Positions 33,435 to 43,395 of a stretch of 64,000 nucleotides of DNA are shown here, in pieces. Source of the DNA: Blattamonas nauphoetae. Taxonomy: Eukaryota > Preaxostyla > Oxymonadida. The stretch's first letter is position 1. The number at the start of each line of letters is the position of its first letter. The position numbers and the translations under genes are program-made. The stretch spans positions 229,392-293,391 of the forward strand of contig JARBJD010000069.1 in assembly GCA_033064195.1 (NCBI GenBank), read 5' to 3'. Under the pieces are notes generated by a model. It ran no database searches. It saw nothing but the letters and a program-made list of their open reading frames with translations, and was not told the origin of the DNA.

Positions 33435-33500
33435 GGTTGACCATTTTGGACAACAGATTTCAGTAATGTCACTGCCATAGCTTCCAGACAGTCACTGAAA
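33395..33500 (-). pseudogene. Short relic of a FLNWDEE-family gene
   Basis: GCGCGAGGTTGCTGAGAGGA and the following TGGTTGACCATTTTGGACAA stretch match 50615..50700, which is itself recognisable as family coding DNA (the part coding the 'ADAFL' segment). It overlaps the start of the UBX gene. It is too short to tell which subgroup it came from. Confidence 0.4.
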
Positions 33501-34320
33501 GACAATAATCCCTTGCGCCGAAACAAGCACAGCACAACACAGTTCGGTGCTTTCCCACAAGACACAAGTCCAATCTTCAAGAACAGTCAGTCCACTGGGC
33601 AGAATGTCTGGCAATGCAAGTGAAGAGAAGTGCTCGTGCTTGGCCATTTCTGGGCATCGGTGGCTCGTCATCGTCAACAGCCATCCTTCCAGTGCAACAG
33701 CCATTCAGACACAGTCTGTTCCATCGAGTCCATTGTGGCAGTGTGAGTGGCCACGGGACAGCCCTTCGTCTCCACACCATCCAACGAGGAGCGTGTTGTT
33801 TTGTTCCGATTCACGATGAAGGTCGCAGTTGGAAGAGAGACATCGTTTGGATGAGCTTGCTCGTCTCACTTCATATTTTGTTTTCGGAGCTCTCTTCAGG
33901 TGAGAGAGATCAGCCATTGGGTGGTGTGCACGAACAACCATTTTGATTCTGTCGCCTTTCCGAAGTGTCGACGACGATCGTCGTTGGGGATCGATTCGGA
34001 AATGGCATCGCATCGGAGTCCTCAAGAGAAGACGATCCTGTGGCACAATCACAAATCAAAGATCTCACACAAACCGCTGCTAATCGTCAGCATCGATAGC
34101 TTCCATTTCCGAGCAGTTGGAGCAGTGCGAGAGTGGCGGCTAAGGAGAAGGAGAGTGTGGCGACCATCGAGGGAGGGAGAGTGGGGAGAGAGTGTCTGAA
34201 TCGTTCCGGCAATCGAAACCATGAGGTGATGTCAGAGTCCACACAGATCACGCACAAGCAGTGTTGTTGTCCAAAGCGAGTCACAAATTGTGCGAATGGT
34301 TCGACGGTTCTTGGCTGTTT
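33500..34320. repeat. Large duplicated flank, partner of 50780..51675
   Basis: Runs parallel to 50780..51675. It includes CACAGCACAACACAGTTCGG, the stretch around CATCCTTCCAGTGCAACAGC, and the common 3' flank with ATCCTGTGGCACAATCACAA. The frames on either strand are not conserved between copies, so I read this as non-coding. It is the downstream part of the copy 7 unit. Confidence 0.65.
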
Positions 34321-35394
34321 CTATCGACGCCATGGAAGGTTCATGCCCTGCAGGTTGTTCCATTCGATCGAGCCGAAATCAACCCATCTTCCGGAGTCAG
34401 TTTGTTTGTCGTGTTGCAGCTGGGCCTCAACCACATCTTCGATGCCCTCCATTCTCAACATTTGGAGCACTGTCTTCCCCATCTGTCGCTCAACTCCCCT
34501 TTTCTTGTTCCATTCTCGCTGGATAAGGATCATTGAACGCAAAGAATGCCAGATTAAGAACCCATCTTCGAAGGCTGTGAGACAACTTGGGATCGTGAGA
34601 ACGACTGGAATATGAAGAACAAAATCCATTATCGGTTGATGAGAAGGAGATATTTCGAGGATGCGAGTCAGAAGAATCATGAATTCATTCGACATGTCGG
34701 CATCGACGATCGAATAGCGGTTCATACACAGATGCCAAATATACTTCGCCGAAGGCGCCAAAACATGCTTGAAAACTGTCTCTAGAACAGCTTGCTGTTC
34801 ATCGCTATCTTCAATTCCGAGGTCGGCGAGACCATCCGGAGTTGCGCGCCAGAGAGATCGGCGAATGCTCTCCATGATGCTGATGTGGATATCGACCCCT
34901 TCATCAAAGGAAAGAGTCTGCGGATTGAGAGTGATGACAATTTCAGGAATCAGATCAGCTTTGACGAGGGAAAGGTAGACTTTGGCTGAACAATCCTGAA
35001 GCAGACTATCCAGCATCTTCATTGCAGCTGTGGTAATAGCCCGACTGGTTGAAGAAATGAGCACCATAATGCACTGCACGAAGTTGTTCAAAGATTCATC
35101 AGTGGACGATACAAAGCTGCTGAGAAATGCATCTGCTGATTCTTCATCATTCGGCTTCACAGATTTGAGGGATTTCACTGCTTGAGCTTCGAAAGAGACA
35201 TCAACTGAAGTCTGGGACTTAACTGTGGCAACGAGAGATCGAAAGACAACTGCATTTTTGGATTCAGAAGGATTGTTTTGTACCCTCCAATTCAGGAACG
35301 GAAAGCAATCCATTGAAAATGCCAAGTGAGAAGAAGACAACTCAGAGCGTGTTTGATTTGATAAAGTGTTTGTTTTCTTGATTATCGGGTTCAT
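34321..35394 (-). CDS. FLNWDEE-family helical protein, copy 7 (intact, 357 aa)
   Basis: 1074 nt from the ATG at 35394; a GTG at 35400 is in frame. N-terminus MNPIIKKTNTLSNQTRSELS, then SMDCFPFLNWRVQNNPSESK, where 'WRVQNNPSESK' replaces the usual WDEE acidic run, as in copy 6. The body is collinear: FVQCIMVLISSTSRAITTAA, LVKADLIPEIVITLNPQTLS, AKYIWHLCMNRYSIVDADMS, VVLTIPSCLTAFEDGFLIW, LQMLRMEGIEDVVEAQL. End GMNLPWRR. The upstream box is degenerate (35418..35429), so expression may differ from the other copies. Function is unknown. Confidence 0.8.
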   Translation of the reverse strand: MNPIIKKTNTLSNQTRSELSSSHLAFSMDCFPFLNWRVQNNPSESKNAVVFRSLVATVKSQTSVDVSFEAQAVKSLKSVKPNDEESADAFLSSFVSSTDESLNNFVQCIMVLISSTSRAITTAAMKMLDSLLQDCSAKVYLSLVKADLIPEIVITLNPQTLSFDEGVDIHISIMESIRRSLWRATPDGLADLGIEDSDEQQAVLETVFKHVLAPSAKYIWHLCMNRYSIVDADMSNEFMILLTRILEISPSHQPIMDFVLHIPVVLTIPSCLTAFEDGFLIWHSLRSMILIQREWNKKRGVERQMGKTVLQMLRMEGIEDVVEAQLQHDKQTDSGRWVDFGSIEWNNLQGMNLPWRR

Positions 35395-35570
35395 TCTCAC
35401 AGATTCTGAGTCGGATCACTCTTTCTGGACCAGAACGATCTGGGAATCAATCAGACAGAGAAAAGGGGATGGATTTCTTGAGTATTGATTTTGAGTTGTT
35501 GAAAGCAGTTAAAGTGGAATCTGGTGACGAGATGGCTGATTGATTGGGGAAAAGGGCAGATCGATTCTCG

Positions 35571-38500
35571 ATGCCTCCAAAACATAAACTGAGGAAAACG
35601 CGCAGTGTTCCACAATCTACTCCTCATGTACAAACGGTTCACTCGAATAGTTCAAGTACAGACATCGTGGATTCATCGCATCCAGATTGCGTCGAAACCA
35701 ACGAAGAATTTCCGATTAATTCCCCTCCAAACCAATCAGCCAATGATTTCCTCACGATCCTCCCAGATGATCAACCCTATGTTCAAATTTCAAAGCAAAT
35801 TATGCAATACGAAACGAAAAGAAGACGACTCCATCTCGAACCAAACTCTATTCAATCACATCTGGTGGGTGGTGATATTCATCCTCAAACTTCGATTACA
35901 TCGGATTGGAGAGTCGTTTTGCAGGATTCAATTACAGATGATAATTTGCGGTAGGGATGTATTACCCTATTCAAGCCACTGAAATCTGGAACTGAATTAT
36001 CATCCAGCGAAGTGGACCACGCAATTCGGTTCCTGGAATACACCACCATGTACCTCCATAGTGTTCCCCAAGCACCTTACCGGTTTTTCAGAGACATCTT
36101 CGACGGTTCCTTTTCGCCAACTACAGTCGGTTTGATAAATGGTAACAGGTCCCACTTTTCTCCTCAATGGGACGATCTTCCTTCATTTCATTGAAACCTT
36201 TCTATTTAGACTTCAAAACATTCACATCAAAATGAAATAGAACAAGACTTAATAATCTTCAGTTAAATTGTGAGATGATCACCTGTTTGAGATAGAGACT
36301 CAGATCGATTAAGAACGAAGAATGGGGATCTCTGCCCAAAGTTGATAAATATGGTTTCAACGGATTCCATTGTTCGTATTTCGGTGTCTTTCAATCAGAT
36401 ATATGTGTTCTGAATGAAACAGTCCGTATTAGAGATATCCTTGAAATCTTGAGAATTTGATCGTCCCATTGAGAACAAAAGTGGGACCTGTTACCATTTA
36501 TCAAACCGACTGTACTCTCACGTCATCTCTCCTCAAAATCTTATCCCATCCGTCCAAAACACTGTGTGCTGTTACACTTGCTTTTCTCTCCATTGGGTTC
36601 TCAGATTGGATGACAGAATTCTCTGAAGAGATCGCAAAAACCGACTTCTTCTACCAACTCCTCTCACTCCTGAAGCCCCACGAAATTCCGTTCAGCGACA
36701 CGACTTTGAACATCCACCATCATGTTACATCGATTATCATGGGTTTTATCGACGAAAGTGAATCATTGATCGAAGAACCACTTCCACCTGAAACCATCTC
36801 ATCGATTCTCCTAACTTTCTGTCCGTACTTGCGGTATCTCATCGCCCATCCTGCTTTCTTCCCTTGGAAGCTATTTGAGATGACATTTGACTTGATTCTT
36901 CATTCATTCGAAGAGATAATCATCTCTCTCGACTCTCGCTCATCTCATCCCGAACTTGTTCAATTTGTCGACGAAATGAAGAACACACTTTCCGAAGAGC
37001 TTGCATCTTTGATCGGTCTTGCCGATCAAAAGGAGACAGCCAAATGTCTTCTCTTCGACGAACAGGATTCACCAAGCACTTCTGTTTGGATGAAAGGATT
37101 TGAATGTCTGCTCGCTCATGCTGACGAAGGGAGACAATTCTCTGATGTTGGACTGCAGTCGATTGTGATCTTCCTCGAACGTTGCCCAGGTTATCCACGA
37201 CTGGTCTTCGCGGACGATGGCACATTCACAATCCGAGTGAAGAGCAAGTTGGTTTCTTCGTCCAAATTCCATGTCCGATCACTCTGGGCTCTCCTCACCC
37301 CAACTCAACCGCAGCACGCAACAGCTCTTATCAGTGCCGCTCACTTCGTCTCCGATTGGATCGATTTCGAAGACAGAATCAAACATTTTTGGATTGGCTG
37401 GCTCTCCCACTTCCTCAACGCTGTCAACCCTTCGCGCCTGCCATTCACACCTCAGTACTTGTCACTCCATGCTCACCTCGTCGATGTGATGCGCGATATA
37501 ATTTATTCCTTCGGTAAATACGAGCTTAACGCCGAATTCTATCCACCAACCATCACTCAAAGTGAGTTGAAGAAGTGTTGTCTCTCGTTTCTCAATCTCT
37601 CGAAAGAGTATCTCGTCCATCTCTCGCACAATGCGCTCGCAAACCATCCATACAACGATGCCGCAGTTTGTGACTTGCTTTCCCAAGTGATGAGATTTGA
37701 TCTAGAGACACCCACCACTGAAGGATTTCGTCGAGAGCTGAAGGAAGAGATGATCTCGTCTGGTCTCGCTTCGTCCTCTCCGCCTTTCATCCTCACAGCG
37801 GAACTTGTGTGTCCTCTCTCAGTAGGCGAGACGATGGACGTTGTGGATCGAATTGTGGGTCTGCTGGACAGGGACTGCTCTTTGGATGACGACGCGATTC
37901 TGCGGATGTGCGTGTTCATCGCGCGTCACAACTCCCGAAGCCTCCAACTCGCGTTTCGAAACACTGGACACTCGAAAGAAGAGTTTTTGCACGCCATCGA
38001 ATCTTTCCTCTCTCTTCACATCGAATCGTTCCAACATGCACCGATTCGAAGTCTCCTCTCGTCTCGACCAGACGATCACGAACCAACATTGGACGAATGG
38101 GACGAGGCTGATTTGGAGACAGTCCCGATTGTGATGCACATGAGAAAACAGAACCTACTCTCAATCGACACTGACTCTGTTGAGTTCCAAGATTTCTTCA
38201 TCAACTTTGTTGTGCGCAGCCTCCAACAAGCTCGTCACTGCGCGACCCGATTACTCGAACACAGCTTGAGCGTCTGATCGCCCCGTCTATCGATTGCCTC
38301 AACAAATGCTTCAAACATCGTCGTTTAACCTCCGGAATGTTCCGTGATCAATGGCAGGAAGTGTTTCAAGGAGTCTGTTCAGTCTGTGACCAGCCAGTTG
38401 TGTCTCGTGCCATCAGCAAGACGGGACTCTTCTTCCGAATTGTGAATGGGATCACAAAACGTTTTGAGGTGGAGAGGTCGATGGTAAACTTGATGTTCCT

Positions 38501-38762
38501 GATCAATTTTGTGAGAGAAAAGAAAGTCGACCGTGAAACAGCAAGGATGTTGAGAAAAGGAGGATTTCCGATGTTTCAAGAAGAAGGGCTGGAGGATCTG
38601 TCCGAGTTCAGACTGTTGATGAAACCGGACGACTGTAATTTCAAAGAAATCGCATATCAGACACAACATCTTCTGAAATCCTTTGGGACAAACTTACCTG
38701 CTCTGCATCACTTTGATATGTCTGGAACAGATTGGCACCTTCGCGAGCGTTGCCGTGTCTAA
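35571..38762 (+). CDS. Long two-repeat relative of the FLNWDEE family, split by a 389-bp element
   Basis: Exon 1 (35571..35950) codes a basic, disordered start, MPPKHKLRKTRSVPQ. Introns are 57 nt (35951..36007, GTAGGG...ATCCAG) and 56 nt (38209..38264). Exon 2 starts REVDHAIRFLEYTTMYL and reaches FSPTT, where a TIR element interrupts it. After the element it resumes LTSSLLKILSHPSKTL. Removing 36124..36514 gives a continuous frame of 2688 nt, 895 residues. The layout 'FLE...FFRDIF...SLLKIL...FYQLLSLLKPHEIPFSDTTLN' parallels the tandem family. A second helical unit follows from ~residue 300 (WMKGFECLLAHADEGRQF, RPPFTP-like RLPFTPQYLSLHAHLVDVM). The end is FRDQWQEVFQGVCSVCDQPV to HLRERCRV. It is probably the full-length type from which shorter members derive, or the reverse. 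Function is unknown. The second intron could alternatively begin 3 nt later. Confidence 0.6.
36124..36512. mobile_element. 389-bp TIR element, TA target duplication
   Basis: Ends CAGTCGGTTTGATAAATGGT and its exact complement. The inverted repeat is ~54 bp with two mismatches, and TA flanks both sides (36122..36123 and 36513..36514). It encodes nothing. The first eight bases are the same as the 1569-bp element of copy 3, so both may use one transposase. Confidence 0.82.
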
Positions 38763-39102
38763 AGTGAAATCAACACTTTCGGGATTAAATGTCCATTTCA
38801 CTTCGTTGATTAGTCTCATCTCAACGAACGAATCACGTTTCCATTCAATTTTCTGGTCATCTTCACGGGAAATTGACAAAAACAAGAGAGAAAGAAGAGT
38901 AATCTCTTGAGAATGGGAAAGAAAACGAAGTGAAAAGGGAGAACAACAATCAACCAACGAAAGCAGAGACGATTCAGAAAGAGAAGATGAGGGAAGTGGA
39001 GCGCGTGAGTGCGTCACTCCAGAAAAAACGTGGTGAGGAGGAATGAAGAGAGATTGGCATGAGAAGAGGAGAATCCAGTGCGATGTCAGTCGAATCAGAA
39101 TG
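38763..39102. other. Spacer, no gene seen
   Basis: Purine-rich on the plus strand, with GAGAA-type runs. It lies between the stop of the long helical gene and the end of a decayed membrane-protein gene on the other strand. Confidence 0.4.
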
Positions 39103-39790
39103 TCACTCGCTTGTTGATTCGCGACAAGCGATACTTCGCACCCGCCACTGCACGTCGAGACCTTCCATCTTTTCGTCAAACTCCTCGGGATCCTGCGCTT
39201 CCATCTCTTTCGGAGCGGGTTCAGCATTCTTCTTCTGTCGTCGCCGGAGCAGAACGATGATGATGATGGCAAGAACCAGTGCAAGCAGCAGACAAGCAAC
39301 AAGTGGAGTCAGCCAGCTCAGCTCTTTCTTCGTTTTGGGTAGCATTTGATTCTTCTTGCCAAAAGACGATTGTGGGACGTGGAATGTGTGTGTGGCGTAA
39401 GCAGACTGTCGTTTCCAACAACAGCAACAAACTTCGGACTGTCTCCACGCAGAGCTTCTGACAAGATCGGCACAGTGATCGTCACATCCTTCCCCTCCTC
39501 CTCCACAACGATGTCGAACGACCCTTTCACCTTCTCGTTGAAGACAAGAACAACAAATGCTGATTGGGGGTCTGATCTGACGAGGTCGCACGAAGACGAG
39601 ATGAGAGGATGGTGTGTCGTGTTGGATGATTGGTGGTTCTGGTGTGATCGATGATTCGGCTGGTGTGGTGGATGTGGTGAAGTGGGGATTTGCGGCGAGG
39701 TTGAAGGCCCACACAGCAACAGTGATTGTGATGTCGTTCGCACTCATCGAAGAAGAGGAAGCAGGAATCATTCCCACTCTCTTTGTGATT
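39103..39790 (-). pseudogene. C-terminal relic of a large single-span membrane protein
   Basis: The last part reads KTKKELSWLTPLVACLLLAL, a membrane span ending in IIIIVLLRRRQKKN, then an acidic tail (KEMEAQDPEEFDEKMEG). I associate this tail with large surface or kinase-linked proteins of Blattamonas. Upstream, in the adjacent frame, SSCDLVRSDPQSAFVVLVFN and VKGSFDIVVEEEGKDVTITV look like the repeated beta domain of those proteins. The frame changes at least twice. One change lies in a CA run at about 39390, where loss of two bases would restore it. Little remains upstream, so I call it a decayed end. Confidence 0.5.
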
Positions 39791-39889
39791 GTGTAAGTCG
39801 GCTCTCGAAACGTGGATGAAAGGCTCGGCTGGTTTCAGAACGTGTGCGACCATCCAGTCTCAACAATCTCCCCTTCAACTTTGGACACA

Positions 39890-40098
39890 CCCGGATGAAA
39901 CGAGAGAGTGCGAAAGTGGTGGCGAAGGAGAGTGAGGCGACCGTCGAGGGAGGGAGACTGACGAGAGAGAATCCCAATCGCTCCCGCAAACGAAGCCATG
40001 TGGTGATTTCAGAGCCGACAATGATCACACACACACAGCGTTTGTGGTCCAATGGAAGCCAGAAACTGTCTGGAACATTCATTGGTTCTTGTCTGTCT
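39890..40098. repeat. Common 3' flank of copy 8
   Basis: Shortened version of the shared downstream flank (GGCGAAGGAGAGTGAGGCGA, then GATCACACACACACAGCG). It leads directly to the stop codon of copy 8. Confidence 0.55.
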
Positions 40099-42064
40099 CT
40101 ATCGACGAAGTGGAAGGTTCATGCCCTCAAAGTTGTTCCAATCAATCGATCTGCCAACAGTCCATCCTCCTTTTCTCCCGTTTTTGTGGTGTTGCAGCTT
40201 TGTTTCAATCACATCTTCGATGCCCTCCATTCTCAACATTCGATGCATTGCTTTCCCCATCTGTCGCTCTGCTCCCAATTTTTCGTTCCATTCTCGCTGG
40301 GTAACGATCATTGAACTCAGACAATACCTGATCGATTCATCATTTTCGAAGAATGTGAGACAACTTGGGATCGTGAGAATGACTGGCATACGAAGAACAA
40401 ATTCCATTGTCGGGTGATAATATGGACATATCCGGAGGATACGAGCAAGAAGAAATATGAATTCATTCGACATGTTCCAATCGACGATTGAATAGCGGTT
40501 CACGCACAAATGGCAAATATACTTTTCCAAAGGCACAATAACCTGCTGCAAAACCGTCCCGTGAACAGCTTGTGGTTCATCGCCATCTTCAATTTCGAGT
40601 TCTTCGAAACCACGTGCAGTTGCGGGCCAGAGAGAAAAGGTGATGCTCGACAGGAGAGAAGTGTGGATATGGACTGCTTCAGCAAATGAAAGAAACAAGG
40701 GATTGAGGGTAATTGCTAGTTGAGTGATCAGACCAGCTTTGATTAGGGAAAGTCGGACTTTTGCTGAACATCTCATCATCAGAGAATCAGTCACGGACAA
40801 AAGTAAGTGGCCACCCCTTCCTGCATTTATGAACAAATGATATTTCACACTTTTTTCGTAAACACTTCACATCACTGAAAGACGGAAATTTTTCAAATAT
40901 AAAAAGGGAGTAGTGTGGTGAAGTGGAAATCAAGAGATTTGACTGATGTGCCCTGGGAGGCACTTTTGATTGCGGATGTCACAATATGTCTCCTCTTCCA
41001 AGAAGAGGAGATGTGACCTGTATAGTCTGTTCCTCCACTGAGAGCTCTCAACTTCCACTCCTCGCAGAGATACTGGACGATCCGCGACGAAAAAGTGTGT
41101 TTTCTCTCTTCTTCATCCCTCTTCAGCCAGCTTTGTAAAGACATCAAACGCTCTCTCTGACGATGTTATTGAGTATTCTCACTTTCTCTCAATTGTAAAG
41201 ACCTGCTGTAGGGAACATGAGATTCGCACATTTTCTCCCACATTTTTTCACTCCACAATTGTCAGCTCTCTATCGAACAAGGACAGAATAAGCATTCTGA
41301 CGACAAGTTAAAGAGGTTGGAAGTGTTGCACGGTTGTCAGAAGAGGGTTGAAGAAGAGAGAAAACACACTTTTTCGTCGCGGATCGTCCAGTATCTCTGC
41401 GAGGAGTGGAAGTTGAGAGCTCTCAGTGGAGGAACAGACTATACAGGTCACATCTCCTCTTCTTGGAAGAGGAGACATATTGTGACATCCGCAATCAAAA
41501 GTGCCTCCCAGGGCACATCAGTCAAATCTCTTGATTTCCACTTCACCACACTACTCCCTTTTTATATTTGAAAAATTTCCGTCTTTCAGTGATGTGAAGT
41601 GTTTACGAAAAAAGTGTGAAATATCATTTGTTCATAAATGCAGGAAGGGGTGGCCACTTCCTTTTGTCCGTGACTGAATAGGGCATCTTCATTGCTGCTG
41701 TAATGATAACCTGACTGGCAGAAGAAATGAGCACCACAATGGATTGAATGAAGTTTATCAATGAATCATCAGTGGTTTGTCCAAAGCTGCTGAGAAATGC
41801 ATCGGCTGATTCTTTATCAGACGGATCCACAGATTCGAGAAAATTCACGGCTTTAGTTTCGAAAGAGACATCAAATGAAGGCTGAAACTTCACAGAGGCT
41901 ACGAGAGATCGAAAGACAACTGCTTGTTCATGTTTTGATTCAAAAGGTCTTTCATCCCAATTCAAGAAAGGAGAACAGTCTGGAGAACATGACAAGCAGT
42001 GGGAAGAAATACCAGGGCAAAAGGAATCAGTGGAGGAGGAAGTATTCGTGACCAGATCACTCAT
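40099..42064 (-). pseudogene. FLNWDEE-family copy 8, split by an 889-bp palindrome
   Basis: N-terminal part 42064..41680: MSDLVTNTSSSTDSFCPGIS, SPDCSPFLNWDERPFESKHE, INFIQSIVVLISSASQVII and TAAMKMPY. C-terminal part 40787..40099: SLMMRCSAKVRLSLIKAGLI, LEKYICHLCVNRYSIVDWNM, MPVILTIPSCLTFFENDESI and the end GMNLPLRR. Removing the palindrome plus one AAT gives exactly 1074 nt. The N-terminal half is nearly the same as copy 10, the C-terminal half less so, which suggests gene conversion among copies. Confidence 0.78.
40788..41676. mobile_element. 889-bp foldback element B, AAT target duplication
   Basis: Same ends and length as element A (30661..31549). Its arms, 40788..~41128 and ~41336..41676, pair almost perfectly (positions sum to 82464); I noted one mismatch near the ends. 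Translations of opposite arms are identical over ~75 residues. Compared with element A the arm sequence differs at perhaps a fifth or more of positions by eye. Confidence 0.85.
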
Positions 42065-43027
42065 TCGGTCGGATTCTGAAGTCAATCACTCGTTATGGGC
42101 CAAACCAAAGAGTGAGCGAAACAATGAAAATGAGATGAAATAATCGTCGAAAAAGGAAGAAAGCAACATCAAAGCAGGATGAGTGAGATAACCAATGAAT
42201 GAAGAGAAAGTTTGGATGGGAAACAAGCAATTGATGAGAAGACGTTTCAAACGACGACATAAAGGTGTGACAGAGTAGTTCTGGCATCGCTTGTGTGCAT
42301 GTCATTGTTTCACTCAGAGGAAGGACACAACAAGAAGACTCCTGTCAGACTGACGAAGAAACCTCTCTTCCTCCATTTCTGTCAGGTCGCAGTGCGATCG
42401 TGTATTCGATGTCCTTCATTCTAAGCTACTTATAAGCCCTGCTCCATTCGCCGACCGATCTTTTCCCGTGTTCACCTTTCGTCCGGGCATCCATCATTCC
42501 TCCAGCACACCCACAATTCACCACTCATCCCAAAACGACAAGAGATAACTTGGGATGGTGAGAAGGAGGGGCAGAGAGTGAATGGATATCGTCGTTGGAT
42601 GAGGAGAGCAGCAGACAACGACGATCAGAGAAGGTATTTCTATGAATTGGTTGGAGTGAGGGAGGCGACAGTCAGAGATGAAACGCGATGGACGAGTTGA
42701 ACGAGCAGATGGCGAGAAGGCAGCCGAGGAGAGAGGAGGATGTGAGTGGGGGAATGAGGGAGTGGACGTGCAGACAGCGAGTGTGGAATGATCAATGGCT
42801 CGATGAGCGTCCAACATGATGAACGAAGCACTGGTTTCTGTTCATTCGAATCTTTCTCTCTCACGTCAGCTCACCAATCACACTGAGCGAGGTGTGCGTG
42901 TGCTACAACCACATCATTCGGAGTGTTCGTTCCGAGATCTGCGTGGTGTGCGAAGTTAGTCCACGATGGGAACATCCGAGTGGAGTCGATCAGACGTCAA
43001 ATTGTCTTCCGATCATTGTCAAGCGGT
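42065..43027. other. Upstream flank of copy 8, then unassigned DNA
   Basis: 42088..42099 is the upstream box. 42100..42365 repeats the upstream flank of copy 1. 42366..43027 contains only incoherent frames; nothing is recognised. Confidence 0.4.
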
Positions 43028-43085
43028 GCTCCAAGACAAACGAGTGCTCCTCAACACAGCGAGTACCTGAAATGGGCTGGCCGAT
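43028..43085 (+). repeat. Left member of a long-range inverted repeat
   Basis: CTCCTCAACACAGCGAGTAC followed by CTGAAATGGGCTGGCCGAT recurs in the opposite direction at 47726..47783. The two bracket 4.6 kb. Confidence 0.65.
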
Positions 43086-43314
43086 AAAGAGATTCAAAGA
43101 AACAAAATAAAAGTTTTTTATCTGTTTCCGAATTACCCAACGGGGAACTAGAAGTTCACAGGTTGGTTTACCCCATAATGGGGCCGTTGAGGAAGCAAAA
43201 AAGGTAATGTGGGCAAGAAATCCCTAACAGGGAACAAAAACTTGCCAAATGGTCTAATGAGACGAGGTGAAGTGAAAATGCCAGAACTTGCCAGGTTGTG
43301 TGGCAGAGTTGCAA

Positions 43315-43395
43315 TGTTGAGGAGCACTCGTTTGTCTTGGAGGAGTTCCCTCTGGTCACTCCAAGCCCAAACGAGGGCTCCTCAACACAGCGAGT
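43315..43395. repeat. Composite copy of both inverted-repeat arms
   Basis: A reversed copy of the left arm type (GTTGAGGAGCACTCGTTTGT) is joined to a forward copy of the right arm type (GGAGTTCCCTCTGGTCACTC, CAAACGAGGGCTCCTCAACA). Together they form a local hairpin. Confidence 0.55.

Noticed and set aside
33614-34199. Plus-strand frames in the duplicated flanks as genes
   Set aside because: The same DNA at 51066..51563 and 29348..29879 translates differently with shifted frames, so protein is not conserved.
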